Shown piece by piece: positions 17,196 through 24,822 of a stretch of DNA of 64,000 bases. The DNA is from Candidatus Zixiibacteriota bacterium (GTDB taxonomy: Bacteria; RBG-13-66-14; B26-G2; WVWN01). Position numbers and translations under genes: made by a program. A model generated the notes under the pieces. It was not told the DNA's origin. It was given only the letters and a program-made list of their open reading frames with translations, and searched no databases. Position 1 is the stretch's first letter; each line of letters opens with the position of its first letter. Location: assembly GCA_030613505.1 (NCBI GenBank), contig JAUWLW010000011.1:3069-67068 (forward strand). Reading direction: 5' to 3'.

Positions 17196-17963
17196 ATGAA
17201 GTTAACGTTATACGTTGCGTTCCTGGAGGCCGCGCTGTCGGGTCCGTTCTGTACTTTCGCCGCGACGGAACCGGCCGAGGCCCTCCCGGCCGAACTTCCG
17301 GAATCGGCCTCCGCCGAAAACGGAACGTCGGCCGACGTCGCCGGTTGGCGCCTCTGCCCGTCCTGCGCGAAGTTGAACGGGCCGGAGGCGTCTTACTGCA
17401 TTTATTGCGGCCGCGACCTCGGGCGGAGCCGACCCGCGACGCGACGCGGCCCGGCGGTCACGTTGGAGCCGAGCCTCAGTTTCCTCTACTCCTTCACCGA
17501 ACTCGGCCCGGGCTTCTCCTTCGCGGCCGAGGGAGGCCGCGTCCGCGAAGAAATTACAATGTTCGCCGTGCTGGACGCCGATTATCGATTACATTACGAC
17601 GGCGTTTTCTTCGCGAGCGGCACCCACTTCTATTTCACTAACTACGCGTTAAGGCCTTACGCCGCCGTCGACGTCAGCCTCTGGAATTACGGAGACGACG
17701 TAATCGCCGAGTTGGGCCCGGGGGCCGGCGTCCGCTACGACTACGGCCGCCGGGGCTCGTTCTTCTACTGCGGCGCGGGCTTCGGCGCGCGCGCGTTCCC
17801 GGCGTGGCGGGAACACGGCCCGGATACCTACGAGTGGGACAGCCAATTTTGGGCGAGGTTCCGCCTGACGCAATACTACGCCGACTTCGCGGGCGTCGCT
17901 TTCGCCGCGCAAACGTTCTTCGGGGGCGCGGTGATAACGGTAGGGCACGCGTTCACTTTCTAA
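17196..17963 (+). CDS. Secreted zinc-ribbon plus beta-barrel protein (first paralog)
   Basis: A 255-residue protein. A hydrophobic N-terminus (LTLYVAFLEAALSGPFCTFA) resembles a signal peptide. A double-CxxC zinc ribbon comes next (LCPSCAKLNGPEASYCIYCG, about 53-72). The rest alternates aromatic strands typical of a small outer-membrane barrel (YAAVDVSLWNYGDDVIAELGPGAGVRYDYG...FFGGAVITVGHAFTF, ending in Phe). Zinc ribbons are usually cytoplasmic, so their place right after an export signal is odd. The next gene is a paralog 17 bp away. Outer-membrane location is inference from strand pattern and terminal Phe. Confidence 0.65.
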   Translation: MKLTLYVAFLEAALSGPFCTFAATEPAEALPAELPESASAENGTSADVAGWRLCPSCAKLNGPEASYCIYCGRDLGRSRPATRRGPAVTLEPSLSFLYSFTELGPGFSFAAEGGRVREEITMFAVLDADYRLHYDGVFFASGTHFYFTNYALRPYAAVDVSLWNYGDDVIAELGPGAGVRYDYGRRGSFFYCGAGFGARAFPAWREHGPDTYEWDSQFWARFRLTQYYADFAGVAFAAQTFFGGAVITVGHAFTF

Positions 17964-17979
17964 CACCCAGGGGGAGCGT

Positions 17980-18789
17980 ATGAAATATTTCCTGGTGCTA
18001 ACGGCCGCGCTGGCGGTTTTTACGGTCGCCGCTCGCGCCGAAACGGCAACCTCGCCGACCGAAGAGACGACTACCTCGCCGGTCGACGTCAGCGGGTACC
18101 GCGTATGCCCGAAATGCAATACGTTGAACACGGCGCAGGCCGATTACTGCATGCGGTGCGGCGCGCAACTCGGCGAGGGCCCGGAGGAAGGGGCGGCTCC
18201 GCCGCCGGCCGCGGTCAAGGCCTTCGCGCTGACGCCGTTCGGCTTCGCGGGCAACTACGAGGCTCTGGGGGGAGGGTTGCGAGGCCGGTTCGACCGCTCG
18301 ACGTGGTCGTACACCCCCTCCTACGCTTACGACGCGCGCGGGCCGGGAGCTTCCTTTTACGATAGCCACCAACATCACGTCCTTCGCAACGACGCTCGCT
18401 TCTACTTCGGCGCCGCCGCGCTCCGGCCTTTCCTGGGCGGCGCCCTGGACGCGAACTACTACTACTCTCGATATGATTACTACCGGTACTACGGACGCGA
18501 AAGACACTCCTTCATCGTATTCTTGGGGTTCGGCGGCGGCCTGGAGTTCAATTACGACCCCCGCGGCTCGTTCTTCGACATCCGCGGCTTCGCCGGCCCG
18601 GCGGCGACGTGGCTCGGCGGCCCCGACAGCAATTCGAGGATAATCACCTATTTTTCGTTCTCCACCGGCAACGTCGTCTACTTCAACCGACACGTCGGCC
18701 TGGACATCCATTTAGCGGCCGACGCCGGCATGGGTTACTACTCGGAAAACCGCGTAATGTTGGAAATCGGGCCGGCCTTCGCGTGGTAG
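17980..18789 (+). CDS. Secreted zinc-ribbon plus beta-barrel protein (second paralog)
   Basis: A 269-residue protein with GGGGGAG upstream of the ATG, a signal peptide (MKYFLVLTAALAVFTVAARA) and a zinc ribbon (VCPKCNTLNTAQADYCMRCG, about 45-64). A barrel-like C-terminal domain rich in Tyr/Phe follows and ends MLEIGPAFAW, with a terminal aromatic typical of outer-membrane barrels. Layout matches the preceding gene (SDVAGWRLCPSC versus VDVSGYRVCPKC), so the two arose by tandem duplication but have diverged strongly in the barrel. Confidence 0.65.
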   Translation: MKYFLVLTAALAVFTVAARAETATSPTEETTTSPVDVSGYRVCPKCNTLNTAQADYCMRCGAQLGEGPEEGAAPPPAAVKAFALTPFGFAGNYEALGGGLRGRFDRSTWSYTPSYAYDARGPGASFYDSHQHHVLRNDARFYFGAAALRPFLGGALDANYYYSRYDYYRYYGRERHSFIVFLGFGGGLEFNYDPRGSFFDIRGFAGPAATWLGGPDSNSRIITYFSFSTGNVVYFNRHVGLDIHLAADAGMGYYSENRVMLEIGPAFAW

Positions 18790-18819
18790 GGCCTTGTATA
18801 AGGCCAAAAACATGAAGTA

Positions 18820-18856
18820 AGCCCGGCCGCCTTGGCGGTACGCCGGGCTCCTTTAC
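18820..18856 (+). terminator. Hairpin terminator after the zinc-ribbon pair
   Basis: AGCCCGGC (18820-18827) pairs with GCCGGGCT (18842-18849) around an inner hairpin (CCGCC...GGCGG). The T-rich CCTTTACTT follows. Confidence 0.55.
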
Positions 18857-18902
18857 TTACGGTCGATACTCCCGCACCCCCCAACCCGAAAGGACCGCAA
18901 CG

Positions 18903-19739
18903 TTGGGAAACGATATAGCCAGGCCACACGGCGGCGACGACGAATACCGTAGGTTGTTGGAGGTGACGCACCCGCTGCGCGAAGGGATAATACGGGACGC
19001 GGTCGCGGCGCTTCGCCTACCGGCCGGGAGTCGGGGCCTGGACGCCGGCTGCGGCGTCGGCTTGCCGGCGATAACTTTGGCCGAGGCCGTCGGTTCCTAA
19101 GGCCGCGTCGTCGGCCTAGACATGTCGGCGCCGCTGCTGGCCCGGGGAGTGGAGCTCGCCCGCGACGCCGGCCTGGCCGAGCGGGTCTCGTTCGAACGGG
19201 GAGACGTCAACGACCTCCCCTTCGAAGACGACGTTTTCGATTGGGCGTGGAGCGCCGATTGCGTCGGGTATTATAGGGAAGCGCCTTTCCCGGCGCTGCG
19301 GGAGCTGGCGCGGGTCGTAAAGCCGCGGGGCACGGTGGCGCTGCTGGCATGGTCGTCGGAGCAGCTGCTGCCGGGGTACCCCGAGTTGGAAGCCCGGCTG
19401 AAAGCGACGGCCGCGGGCCTGGCGCCCTTCGCCCGCGGGATGCCGCCGTCGCGGCACTTCTCGCGCGCGCTGGAATGGTTCGGGGAGTTGGGGCTGGAGG
19501 AAGCGGGGATCAGCACCTTCGCCGGCGACGCGCACGCCCCCTTGACCGACGAGTTCCGGGAGGCGCTGACGGCGTTGCTCGAGATGCGGTGGCCGGGAGC
19601 AGAAGAGGAGTTGACGGCCGAGGAACGGGCGGAATTCAAACGCCTCGCCTACGCCGCGTCGCCGGATTTCGTATTGAACGACCCCGCGTACTACGCTTTC
19701 TTCACGTATTCGATGTTCTGGGGCAAGGTTCCGGCTTAG
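18903..19739 (+). pseudogene. SAM-dependent methyltransferase interrupted by an in-frame TAA
   Basis: A TTG start at 18903 (GAAAGGA upstream) opens a class I methyltransferase whose motif I is GLDAGCGVGLPAITLAEAVG. The frame then hits TAA at 19098-19100 and continues in the same frame with GRVVGLDMSAPLLARGVELA (motif II region) and DLPFEDDVFDWAWSADCVGY (motif III/IV) to a normal stop at 19739. One base change in the TAA codon would restore an uninterrupted 278-residue enzyme. TAA is an ordinary stop elsewhere in the window, so this is probably a nonsense mutation, not recoding. The family resembles UbiE/Methyltransf_11; substrate unknown. Confidence 0.75.
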
Positions 19740-19809
19740 CTTCAACCGCCGTAACCTCGCCCGACGCCGCGCCGGCCTTGCCGCGACGGCATATTCCTGA
19801 ATTTAAAGG

Positions 19810-19838
19810 TTGACTATCGGGCGGCTAACGGTTAAAAT
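19810..19838 (+). promoter_or_regulatory. Promoter of tagged secreted gene 19885
   Basis: TTGACT (19810-19815), 17 bases, TAAAAT (19833-19838), about 45 bp upstream of the ATG. Confidence 0.65.
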
Positions 19839-19884
19839 GCCAAGCTTACTACCCGTCACAGCTATCCCGAAAGGTGGTTAGGCC

Positions 19885-20652
19885 ATGAAGAAACGTTTAT
19901 CGATAGCGCTGGCCGTCGTACTATTGACCGCCGCCGCCGCGGATGCTTATTTAGGACAGATCCAGACGTCCTTCCGTTCGCCGGCGGCCGCCAACACCCG
20001 GGGCCTGGCCCGCGCGGCCGGGTACCTGTACGTGGTGGACGGGACCGACCGGGGCATCGTTTATCGTATGAACCCCGACACAGGCAAGGTGTACGACTGG
20101 TACGTCGTGCAGTGGGACGGCAACAACAGCGGCCTCGCGTTCTCCACTCCCTCGTATCTCTGGGTCGGCTGCATAAGTAACGACACCGTCTACCGGACGC
20201 GCGCTTTTACCGGCAGCATCCATTCGTCGTGGGGGGCCGGGCACGACCCGTTCGGCATCGCGCCGCGGAGCACCGGCGACAGCGGTAAGGGGACGACCCA
20301 CATCTTCACTACCGACAACCTGCCCGACTACTTGTTCACCCACCGCCTGAACGGCAACGTCTTAAACTCCTTTCCGCTGGGCACGCGCTCCCGTTACGAC
20401 TGCGCGTTCGATTGGCGCAACAACCTCGTGTGGCGGGGTGGCGGCGATTACATCTACGCCCACACGCCCACCGGCTCGATCGCGGCGTCCTTCGAGTCGC
20501 CCGCCGGATCGCCCCGGGGGCTGGCATATAACAACTACCGGCTGTGGATCGCGTGCACCGGCAACAGCTACATCTATCGGGTCCACTGCCCGAGGGACTT
20601 CTTCGCCGTGGAGCCGGCGTCGGTGGGCCGCGTGAAAGCGCTGTTCCGCTGA
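19885..20652 (+). CDS. Secreted propeller-like protein with C-terminal SVGRVKALFR tag
   Basis: A 255-residue protein with a signal peptide (KKRLSIALAVVLLTAAAADA). The body has propeller-type strands (RAAGYLYVVDGTDRGIVYRMNPDTG, TPSYLWVGCISNDTVYRTRAFTG, NYRLWIACTGNSYIYRVHCPRD) and ends FAVEPASVGRVKALFR, the shared tag. It is related in design to 7896-8720, which is also plus-strand cargo within the phage. It has its own promoter and a strong terminator and closes the plus-strand island. It is presumably exported to the cell surface; the partner is unknown. Confidence 0.75.
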   Translation: MKKRLSIALAVVLLTAAAADAYLGQIQTSFRSPAAANTRGLARAAGYLYVVDGTDRGIVYRMNPDTGKVYDWYVVQWDGNNSGLAFSTPSYLWVGCISNDTVYRTRAFTGSIHSSWGAGHDPFGIAPRSTGDSGKGTTHIFTTDNLPDYLFTHRLNGNVLNSFPLGTRSRYDCAFDWRNNLVWRGGGDYIYAHTPTGSIAASFESPAGSPRGLAYNNYRLWIACTGNSYIYRVHCPRDFFAVEPASVGRVKALFR

Positions 20653-20674
20653 GCGGCGACGCCGATTCGTAAGT

Positions 20675-20702
20675 AAAGGAGCCCTAAGGGCTCCTTTTTT
20701 TG
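20675..20702 (+). terminator. Rho-independent terminator
   Basis: AAAGGAGCCC-TAA-GGGCTCCTTT (20675-20697) followed by a run of T, 22 bp after the stop at 20652. Confidence 0.85.
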
Positions 20703-20746
20703 CGCCGACCGCGGCCTTTAACTACGAGTGAAGTTGTTCGGGGAAT

Positions 20747-21388
20747 TTACCCCTCGAGTTGCGAAAGTCGCACCTCGCCGGCCCGGGCGCGGTAGGCGGT
20801 CTGGATGTCGGCGTCGACGCCCGGGGCTACGCTCACCTCGACGTTGACGTTGGGGGAGGCGACGTTTACGTTGGGGGCGCCGAAGTCGCCCGGGCCGAAG
20901 CCGTAGCCCGACCGGCCGCCGGACAGCAGCGCGCGCATCCGCTCCTGCGTAACGACGAACTCCGGCTCGCGCTCGCCGACTAAGGCGAGGGTGGGGCTAC
21001 GGACCAGGCCCTCGTGTTGGAAGCCGAGGAGGCTCGTTATCATGCCGAGGCCAGGGATCATGCTGAGGATGGAGCTGATGCCCTCGGTGACGAGGTTGGT
21101 GGCCGCGGTGGTGGCCATCTGCCCGCCTAAGTCCGCCATCGCGCCCTTCACGTCCCCCGACTTGAACCCCTGGACCAGGCTTGACGAGATCATACCCGAG
21201 ACGCGCTCTACGGAAGCTTTTTCGGCTTTTTTGTCTCTTCCGTCTCCTTCGCCTCCGCCTTCTTTTTTCGCACCTTTACCCTTTAACGGCTCCTCTTGCA
21301 GGCGCTCCAATTGCTCGCCGAGGGTCCCGAGACCCTCCGTATCCTCAACCTTTAGCTCGCAGATTATTTCGTGTTGTTCTTGGTCCAT
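20747..21388 (-). CDS. Very short tail tape-measure-like protein
   Basis: I start at ATG 21388 (GGGGGGAGTAAC upstream), giving 213 residues. The C-terminal half carries the usual tape-measure ending: helical Ala/Gly-rich MATTAATNLVTEGISSILSM, then FQHEGLVRSPTLALVGEREPEFVVTQERM, matching the 'GG.V..PTLALVGE.GPE.V.P' motif of phage tape measures. Typical tape measures are many hundreds of residues long; this one is far shorter yet has a normal-looking start. The last 23 residues recur at the end of the chimeric gene 28754-28987. It lies between the cargo operon (21.5-26.7 kb) and the plus-strand island. Confidence 0.7.
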   Translation of the reverse strand: MDQEQHEIICELKVEDTEGLGTLGEQLERLQEEPLKGKGAKKEGGGEGDGRDKKAEKASVERVSGMISSSLVQGFKSGDVKGAMADLGGQMATTAATNLVTEGISSILSMIPGLGMITSLLGFQHEGLVRSPTLALVGEREPEFVVTQERMRALLSGGRSGYGFGPGDFGAPNVNVASPNVNVEVSVAPGVDADIQTAYRARAGEVRLSQLEG

Positions 21389-21470
21389 GTTACTCCCCCC
21401 AATCGGGAATGGTGGTAATAAAACCATCGTATAGCTGAAGGCCGTTTTTGTACGGACGATTTATATATCC

Positions 21471-21545
21471 TTAAACCCTCTGCGCCATTATTTCCGCGAC
21501 TTTGGCAGCAACCGGGGCCGCAAGCGGACCCGGTTTCTTTTTATA
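21471..21545 (-). pseudogene. Remnant of the caspase-like family N-terminal motif
   Basis: In the 176-bp gap the minus strand encodes YKKKPGPLAAPVAAKVAEIM followed by AQRV and a stop (21471-21473). This matches the GPLAAPLAPVIGEIMGQK motif near the N-terminus of the caspase-like genes at 22907 and 25950. No start codon precedes it in frame (TGA lies upstream), so it is a broken copy. Nothing else is seen in the gap. Confidence 0.5.
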
Positions 21546-21564
21546 CCGCTTTCATGGCGGGACT

Positions 21565-22905
21565 TTAATACCGTAAGAAGGGAGACGGCTTCAACTCAAC
21601 TAATCCCCCCAACGGTTGGTCGACCCTGTTGAGGTAATTCGAGCTATCGGCATCGAATTCGCCGCACCGGAGCCAAGATACGAGACGGGTTTCCTCCATA
21701 TAGTTGCGGCCCCGGGCTTTAAAGAGAGGCGTCAAGGTTCGCGTCTCGACCTCAAGCAGTTGGAATTCGACGACCTCCTCCTCGTGGGAGGCCCCCGGTA
21801 TATAACGGGCAAGCACGACGCCTAAACCCTCCGGCGGTTGGAGGGTCGTAACCACCCACCCCGCGGGAACCTTGTAGAAAGGACGCTCCAGGTCGACGCG
21901 GAAGCCGGGGCGGTCCAACGGGGCGAGGTATAAATAGCGGCTATGGGCGCGGTCTCCTTTGGCGGGAACGGAGATCAGGCACTGGCGTTCGCCGTTCAAA
22001 GGGATGACGTCTTCCGTCCCCACGTCCTCCCAGAGGTCCACCAACGGCAGAACGTCCTCCTTCCCCGCTTCTTTACGGATCTCCACCAAACGTTCGACGC
22101 AGCTACTCCGCCTCGGCCTGCGGCCCACCCAAATGCCGCGGCGAAGTCCGCCGAGTACGTAGAAGTAGTTTCGGGAAACGGCCACGATGGGATAACCAGG
22201 TGTGCCCGGGAATAAGTGCCAACGGCAAGGGGGGCGCGTCTCGACGACGGCCACGTCGGACGGGGGGGCTCCGTAGTCCCCATGCCTCCGACCCTTAACG
22301 AAACGCATCACTAATTCCCCGGCGCCGTCGTCCCAATACATACTGCCAATAGAAGCCAGGGTATTAAAATCCAACGTCGCAGCGTACGTGAAAGGACCGC
22401 GTTCATTTTTACGGGTCAGTACGCCGACGTCCGGCCGGCTGAACTTAAACGGCCAGAAGAAGAAGAAGTGGCCATCACGGGACATGACTAAGTCTTGAGC
22501 CCGCCAGATGAATACGGCATACCCCACGCGCCGCCGCGACTCCTTAGTAAGGTTATATTCCATCAGCGCCGTAGTGAATTCCGGGAGGTCTACGGCCCCC
22601 ACCCTCGCCAACGGCTCATCCGTCTCGACGCCGCGTTTATCGATAGGCCTGCGAACGCCCCGCCGGCGGGTGACCACAGCGTAGTATATGAGGTCGTCGC
22701 CGGCTTCGGGCGCCGGGGCGTAGTAGCCGGCCATTTGGAGGCGCGTAACAATTATACGCGGGAGCGGAAGGCTAGCCGGAGCACCGCCGGGCGGCGGTTC
22801 TTTATCTAGGCCGGTACATACAACCAGGGTAAAGGCCAAGGCCAAAAGGCCGGCCGTACGTAATAAGCGGTTTCCCGAACAGGGCCTATGTGTCAAACTA
22901 ACCAC
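21565..22905 (-). CDS. Lipoprotein with propeller-like body, last gene of the caspase-like/NHL operon
   Basis: A 446-residue protein with a GTG start one base after the stop of the caspase-like gene, implying coupled translation. The N-terminal signal has a lipobox-like LVVC (LLRTAGLLALAFTLVVCTGLDKEPPPG). The rest is beta-rich with recurring 'YYFYVLGG', 'FFFFWPFKFSRPD', 'YLYLAPLDRPGF' strands, suggesting a propeller unrelated to NHL. No catalytic motif is recognised. As the distal gene of the operon at 21.5-26.7 kb it may be a membrane-attached partner of the NHL receptors. Function unknown. Confidence 0.65.
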   Translation of the reverse strand: MVSLTHRPCSGNRLLRTAGLLALAFTLVVCTGLDKEPPPGGAPASLPLPRIIVTRLQMAGYYAPAPEAGDDLIYYAVVTRRRGVRRPIDKRGVETDEPLARVGAVDLPEFTTALMEYNLTKESRRRVGYAVFIWRAQDLVMSRDGHFFFFWPFKFSRPDVGVLTRKNERGPFTYAATLDFNTLASIGSMYWDDGAGELVMRFVKGRRHGDYGAPPSDVAVVETRPPCRWHLFPGTPGYPIVAVSRNYFYVLGGLRRGIWVGRRPRRSSCVERLVEIRKEAGKEDVLPLVDLWEDVGTEDVIPLNGERQCLISVPAKGDRAHSRYLYLAPLDRPGFRVDLERPFYKVPAGWVVTTLQPPEGLGVVLARYIPGASHEEEVVEFQLLEVETRTLTPLFKARGRNYMEETRLVSWLRCGEFDADSSNYLNRVDQPLGGLVELKPSPFLRY

Positions 22906-22906
22906 G

Positions 22907-23611
22907 TTAATCTTCTATCGCTTTCCTAATATATTCCGGTATGTCCCTACGCGGTATACAATCCCCTCCGGTCCCGGGGATTACGGTCAACGTAAAATAA
23001 CCCTCGGCGCCCTCGCCCTCTTCTTCGCGCTTTCGCCGTTTATCATCCCACTCCCTTTGCCTCTGCTCGCACGAGAAAATCCAAACCTCGCCGCCGGGTT
23101 TTAATAATTTCTCGACCTGGGCGAATAATTCACTCGGAGCGACGTCGCTATAGGGATCGTAATAACCGGGTTCGGCGTTTTTAGGGCGAGCCCTTTCTAA
23201 CGCGGGCCCGTAACCGGTGACGTTCCCTTTCTCGTCGAAAATAGGCTCCCCGCCACCGTGGACCAGGAGCGCTATGCGATCGAACTTCGGGGCCTCCTCC
23301 AACGTTTTACCTTCGAACTCTCGTTGCTTTTTGTACTCCTCCACTAACTCCTCTGGGGTAAACCAACCTTTTTTGAATTCATAAAAAAAGATTTCTTTAC
23401 CTTCCGGTTTCATCTCCCTCCGCATATAGCTTTTAACCGCGTCAAATTCCGGGTACGTCTCCATAATGTTATGGTCGCCAACGAACAACGTCCGCTTCGT
23501 GATTTCCGGTTGTACCACCTCCTCCGCCTTCTGCCCCATGATTTCGCCTATTACCGGCGCAAGCGGGGCCGCAAGCGGGCCCGATTTCTCCTTGAGCCGG
23601 CCTTGCGCCAC
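22907..23611 (-). CDS. Caspase-like (clan CD-type) protein, second copy in operon
   Basis: A 234-residue protein with GTG start and no signal peptide, so probably cytoplasmic. The N-terminal helical motif SGPLAAPLAPVIGEIMGQK is shared with the 25950 gene. Next comes the strand KRTLFVGDH, then FDRIALLVHGGG with a candidate catalytic His, SELFAQVEKLLKPGGEVWIF ending in SCEQ with a candidate catalytic Cys, and TVIPGTGGD. The order strand-HG...strand-C is that of caspase/CHAT/DUF4347-type folds. Three such proteins in the window conserve the His, the Cys and the following PG.G. A protease role is inference from the dyad pattern only. Confidence 0.6.
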   Translation of the reverse strand: MAQGRLKEKSGPLAAPLAPVIGEIMGQKAEEVVQPEITKRTLFVGDHNIMETYPEFDAVKSYMRREMKPEGKEIFFYEFKKGWFTPEELVEEYKKQREFEGKTLEEAPKFDRIALLVHGGGEPIFDEKGNVTGYGPALERARPKNAEPGYYDPYSDVAPSELFAQVEKLLKPGGEVWIFSCEQRQREWDDKRRKREEEGEGAEGYFTLTVIPGTGGDCIPRRDIPEYIRKAIED

Positions 23612-23622
23612 CGTCTCTACTC

Positions 23623-24705
23623 TTAACGCGTCGTTGTCCCTTTTCGCCGTTTAAGGAAACGGCGCGCGATTAGCGTAATTAAAAAAACGATTATTAAGGC
23701 AGTTACGCCAAAAACGCCATACCGTGCAACGTGGAAAATCCGACTAGGCTTAAAACAACTTATACGCTGATTATAGCGGTCCGAAATGAATACGGTCCCA
23801 CCCGGGGCCACGGCGATACCCGGGCCGTAGACCGTACTACGGTTTTCTGGTAAACCGAAAGAGCCCAAGAACGAGCCGGCCGCGGTGAAATAATCGAAAC
23901 GACGGCCAACCCCTACGCGAGGATTTTCGAAAATGTAGACCTTGCCGTCCGTGCCGACGGCGATACCGCGGGGCTTCTTATACCTACTGTACCTACACCC
24001 CTCGGGCCCCCACCTCCCTAGATATGAACCTTCGGGGGTAAAGTACTGTACGCCGCCGAAGTCGTAATCTAAAACGTAAACGGTACCGTCCGGCCCTACT
24101 GCTAAATATAACGCTAAACCAAATTCCCCTTCCCCGGTCCCGTACGGACCCCATTCGGCGAGTAGAGTACCGTTAACGTCATAACGTTGTATACGCCGCC
24201 CCGTCGAAGCGTAGATATCGCCGTTGGGCCCAACAGCCAACGGTCCTACTTCAGCTTCCCACTCCGATATCAATCGGCCCCGCGGCGTGAATTCGTACAC
24301 GCGGCTTGCGGAGTGGTCGGCGGCGAAAACGGCTCCACCGCGCGCGATAGCTAAGCCGAAATACCCGAAACGAAACGGGGAAATCGGCATTTCCCATTCC
24401 CCGAGAAAAGACCCCGCACTCGAAAAGTATTGCACGTGACCCTCGGATGCGACGTATACGTCGCCCGTTGGCGCAACGACTACCGGTATCGGCGGAGCGC
24501 CGGTCCAACAACCGAAATCCTCTACCGGCCATTCGCCCGCTTTAACGTAATCCGGCGGGTTGTTCACCTTTTTAATAAAAGATACGATTTTACGAAAACG
24601 GCTTTCGTCAGGCGTTTCGTCGATACGAGCCGACGCCACTCCCAAGGAGCAAACGGCCACCGTTATTACTGCGAAAATTACTTTTTTATAAGGAATTGAA
24701 TACAT
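23623..24705 (-). CDS. Membrane-anchored NHL six-bladed propeller (receptor-like)
   Basis: I start at ATG 24705 (MYSIPYKKVIFAVITVAVCS), which opens a signal peptide. Six NHL blades follow (IQRYDVNGTLLAEWGP, VQYFTPEGSYLGRWGP and others). After the last blade a single TM helix (GVFGVTALIIVFLITLIARR) and a short basic tail KRRKGTTTR give a type-I topology: propeller outside, tail in the cytoplasm. Only 11 bp separate it from the caspase-like gene downstream, and a second gene of the same design lies upstream. A sensor feeding the caspase-like proteins is inference from topology and operon structure. Confidence 0.75.
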   Translation of the reverse strand: MYSIPYKKVIFAVITVAVCSLGVASARIDETPDESRFRKIVSFIKKVNNPPDYVKAGEWPVEDFGCWTGAPPIPVVVAPTGDVYVASEGHVQYFSSAGSFLGEWEMPISPFRFGYFGLAIARGGAVFAADHSASRVYEFTPRGRLISEWEAEVGPLAVGPNGDIYASTGRRIQRYDVNGTLLAEWGPYGTGEGEFGLALYLAVGPDGTVYVLDYDFGGVQYFTPEGSYLGRWGPEGCRYSRYKKPRGIAVGTDGKVYIFENPRVGVGRRFDYFTAAGSFLGSFGLPENRSTVYGPGIAVAPGGTVFISDRYNQRISCFKPSRIFHVARYGVFGVTALIIVFLITLIARRFLKRRKGTTTR

Positions 24706-24822
24706 ACTTAACGTCCCAACATTGGGCCTATGAAAGGCTTCATGTCGCGGTCGAAATCGCATTCTTCCCCTTCACCGGGCCAAACGATGGCCCTAAAAGG
24801 GCGGCCACTTTCCGCTACGGCT

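Noticed and set aside
19098-19100. TAA as a recoded sense codon
   Set aside because: TAA ends many intact genes in the window and no selenocysteine or pyrrolysine context exists; a nonsense mutation is simpler.
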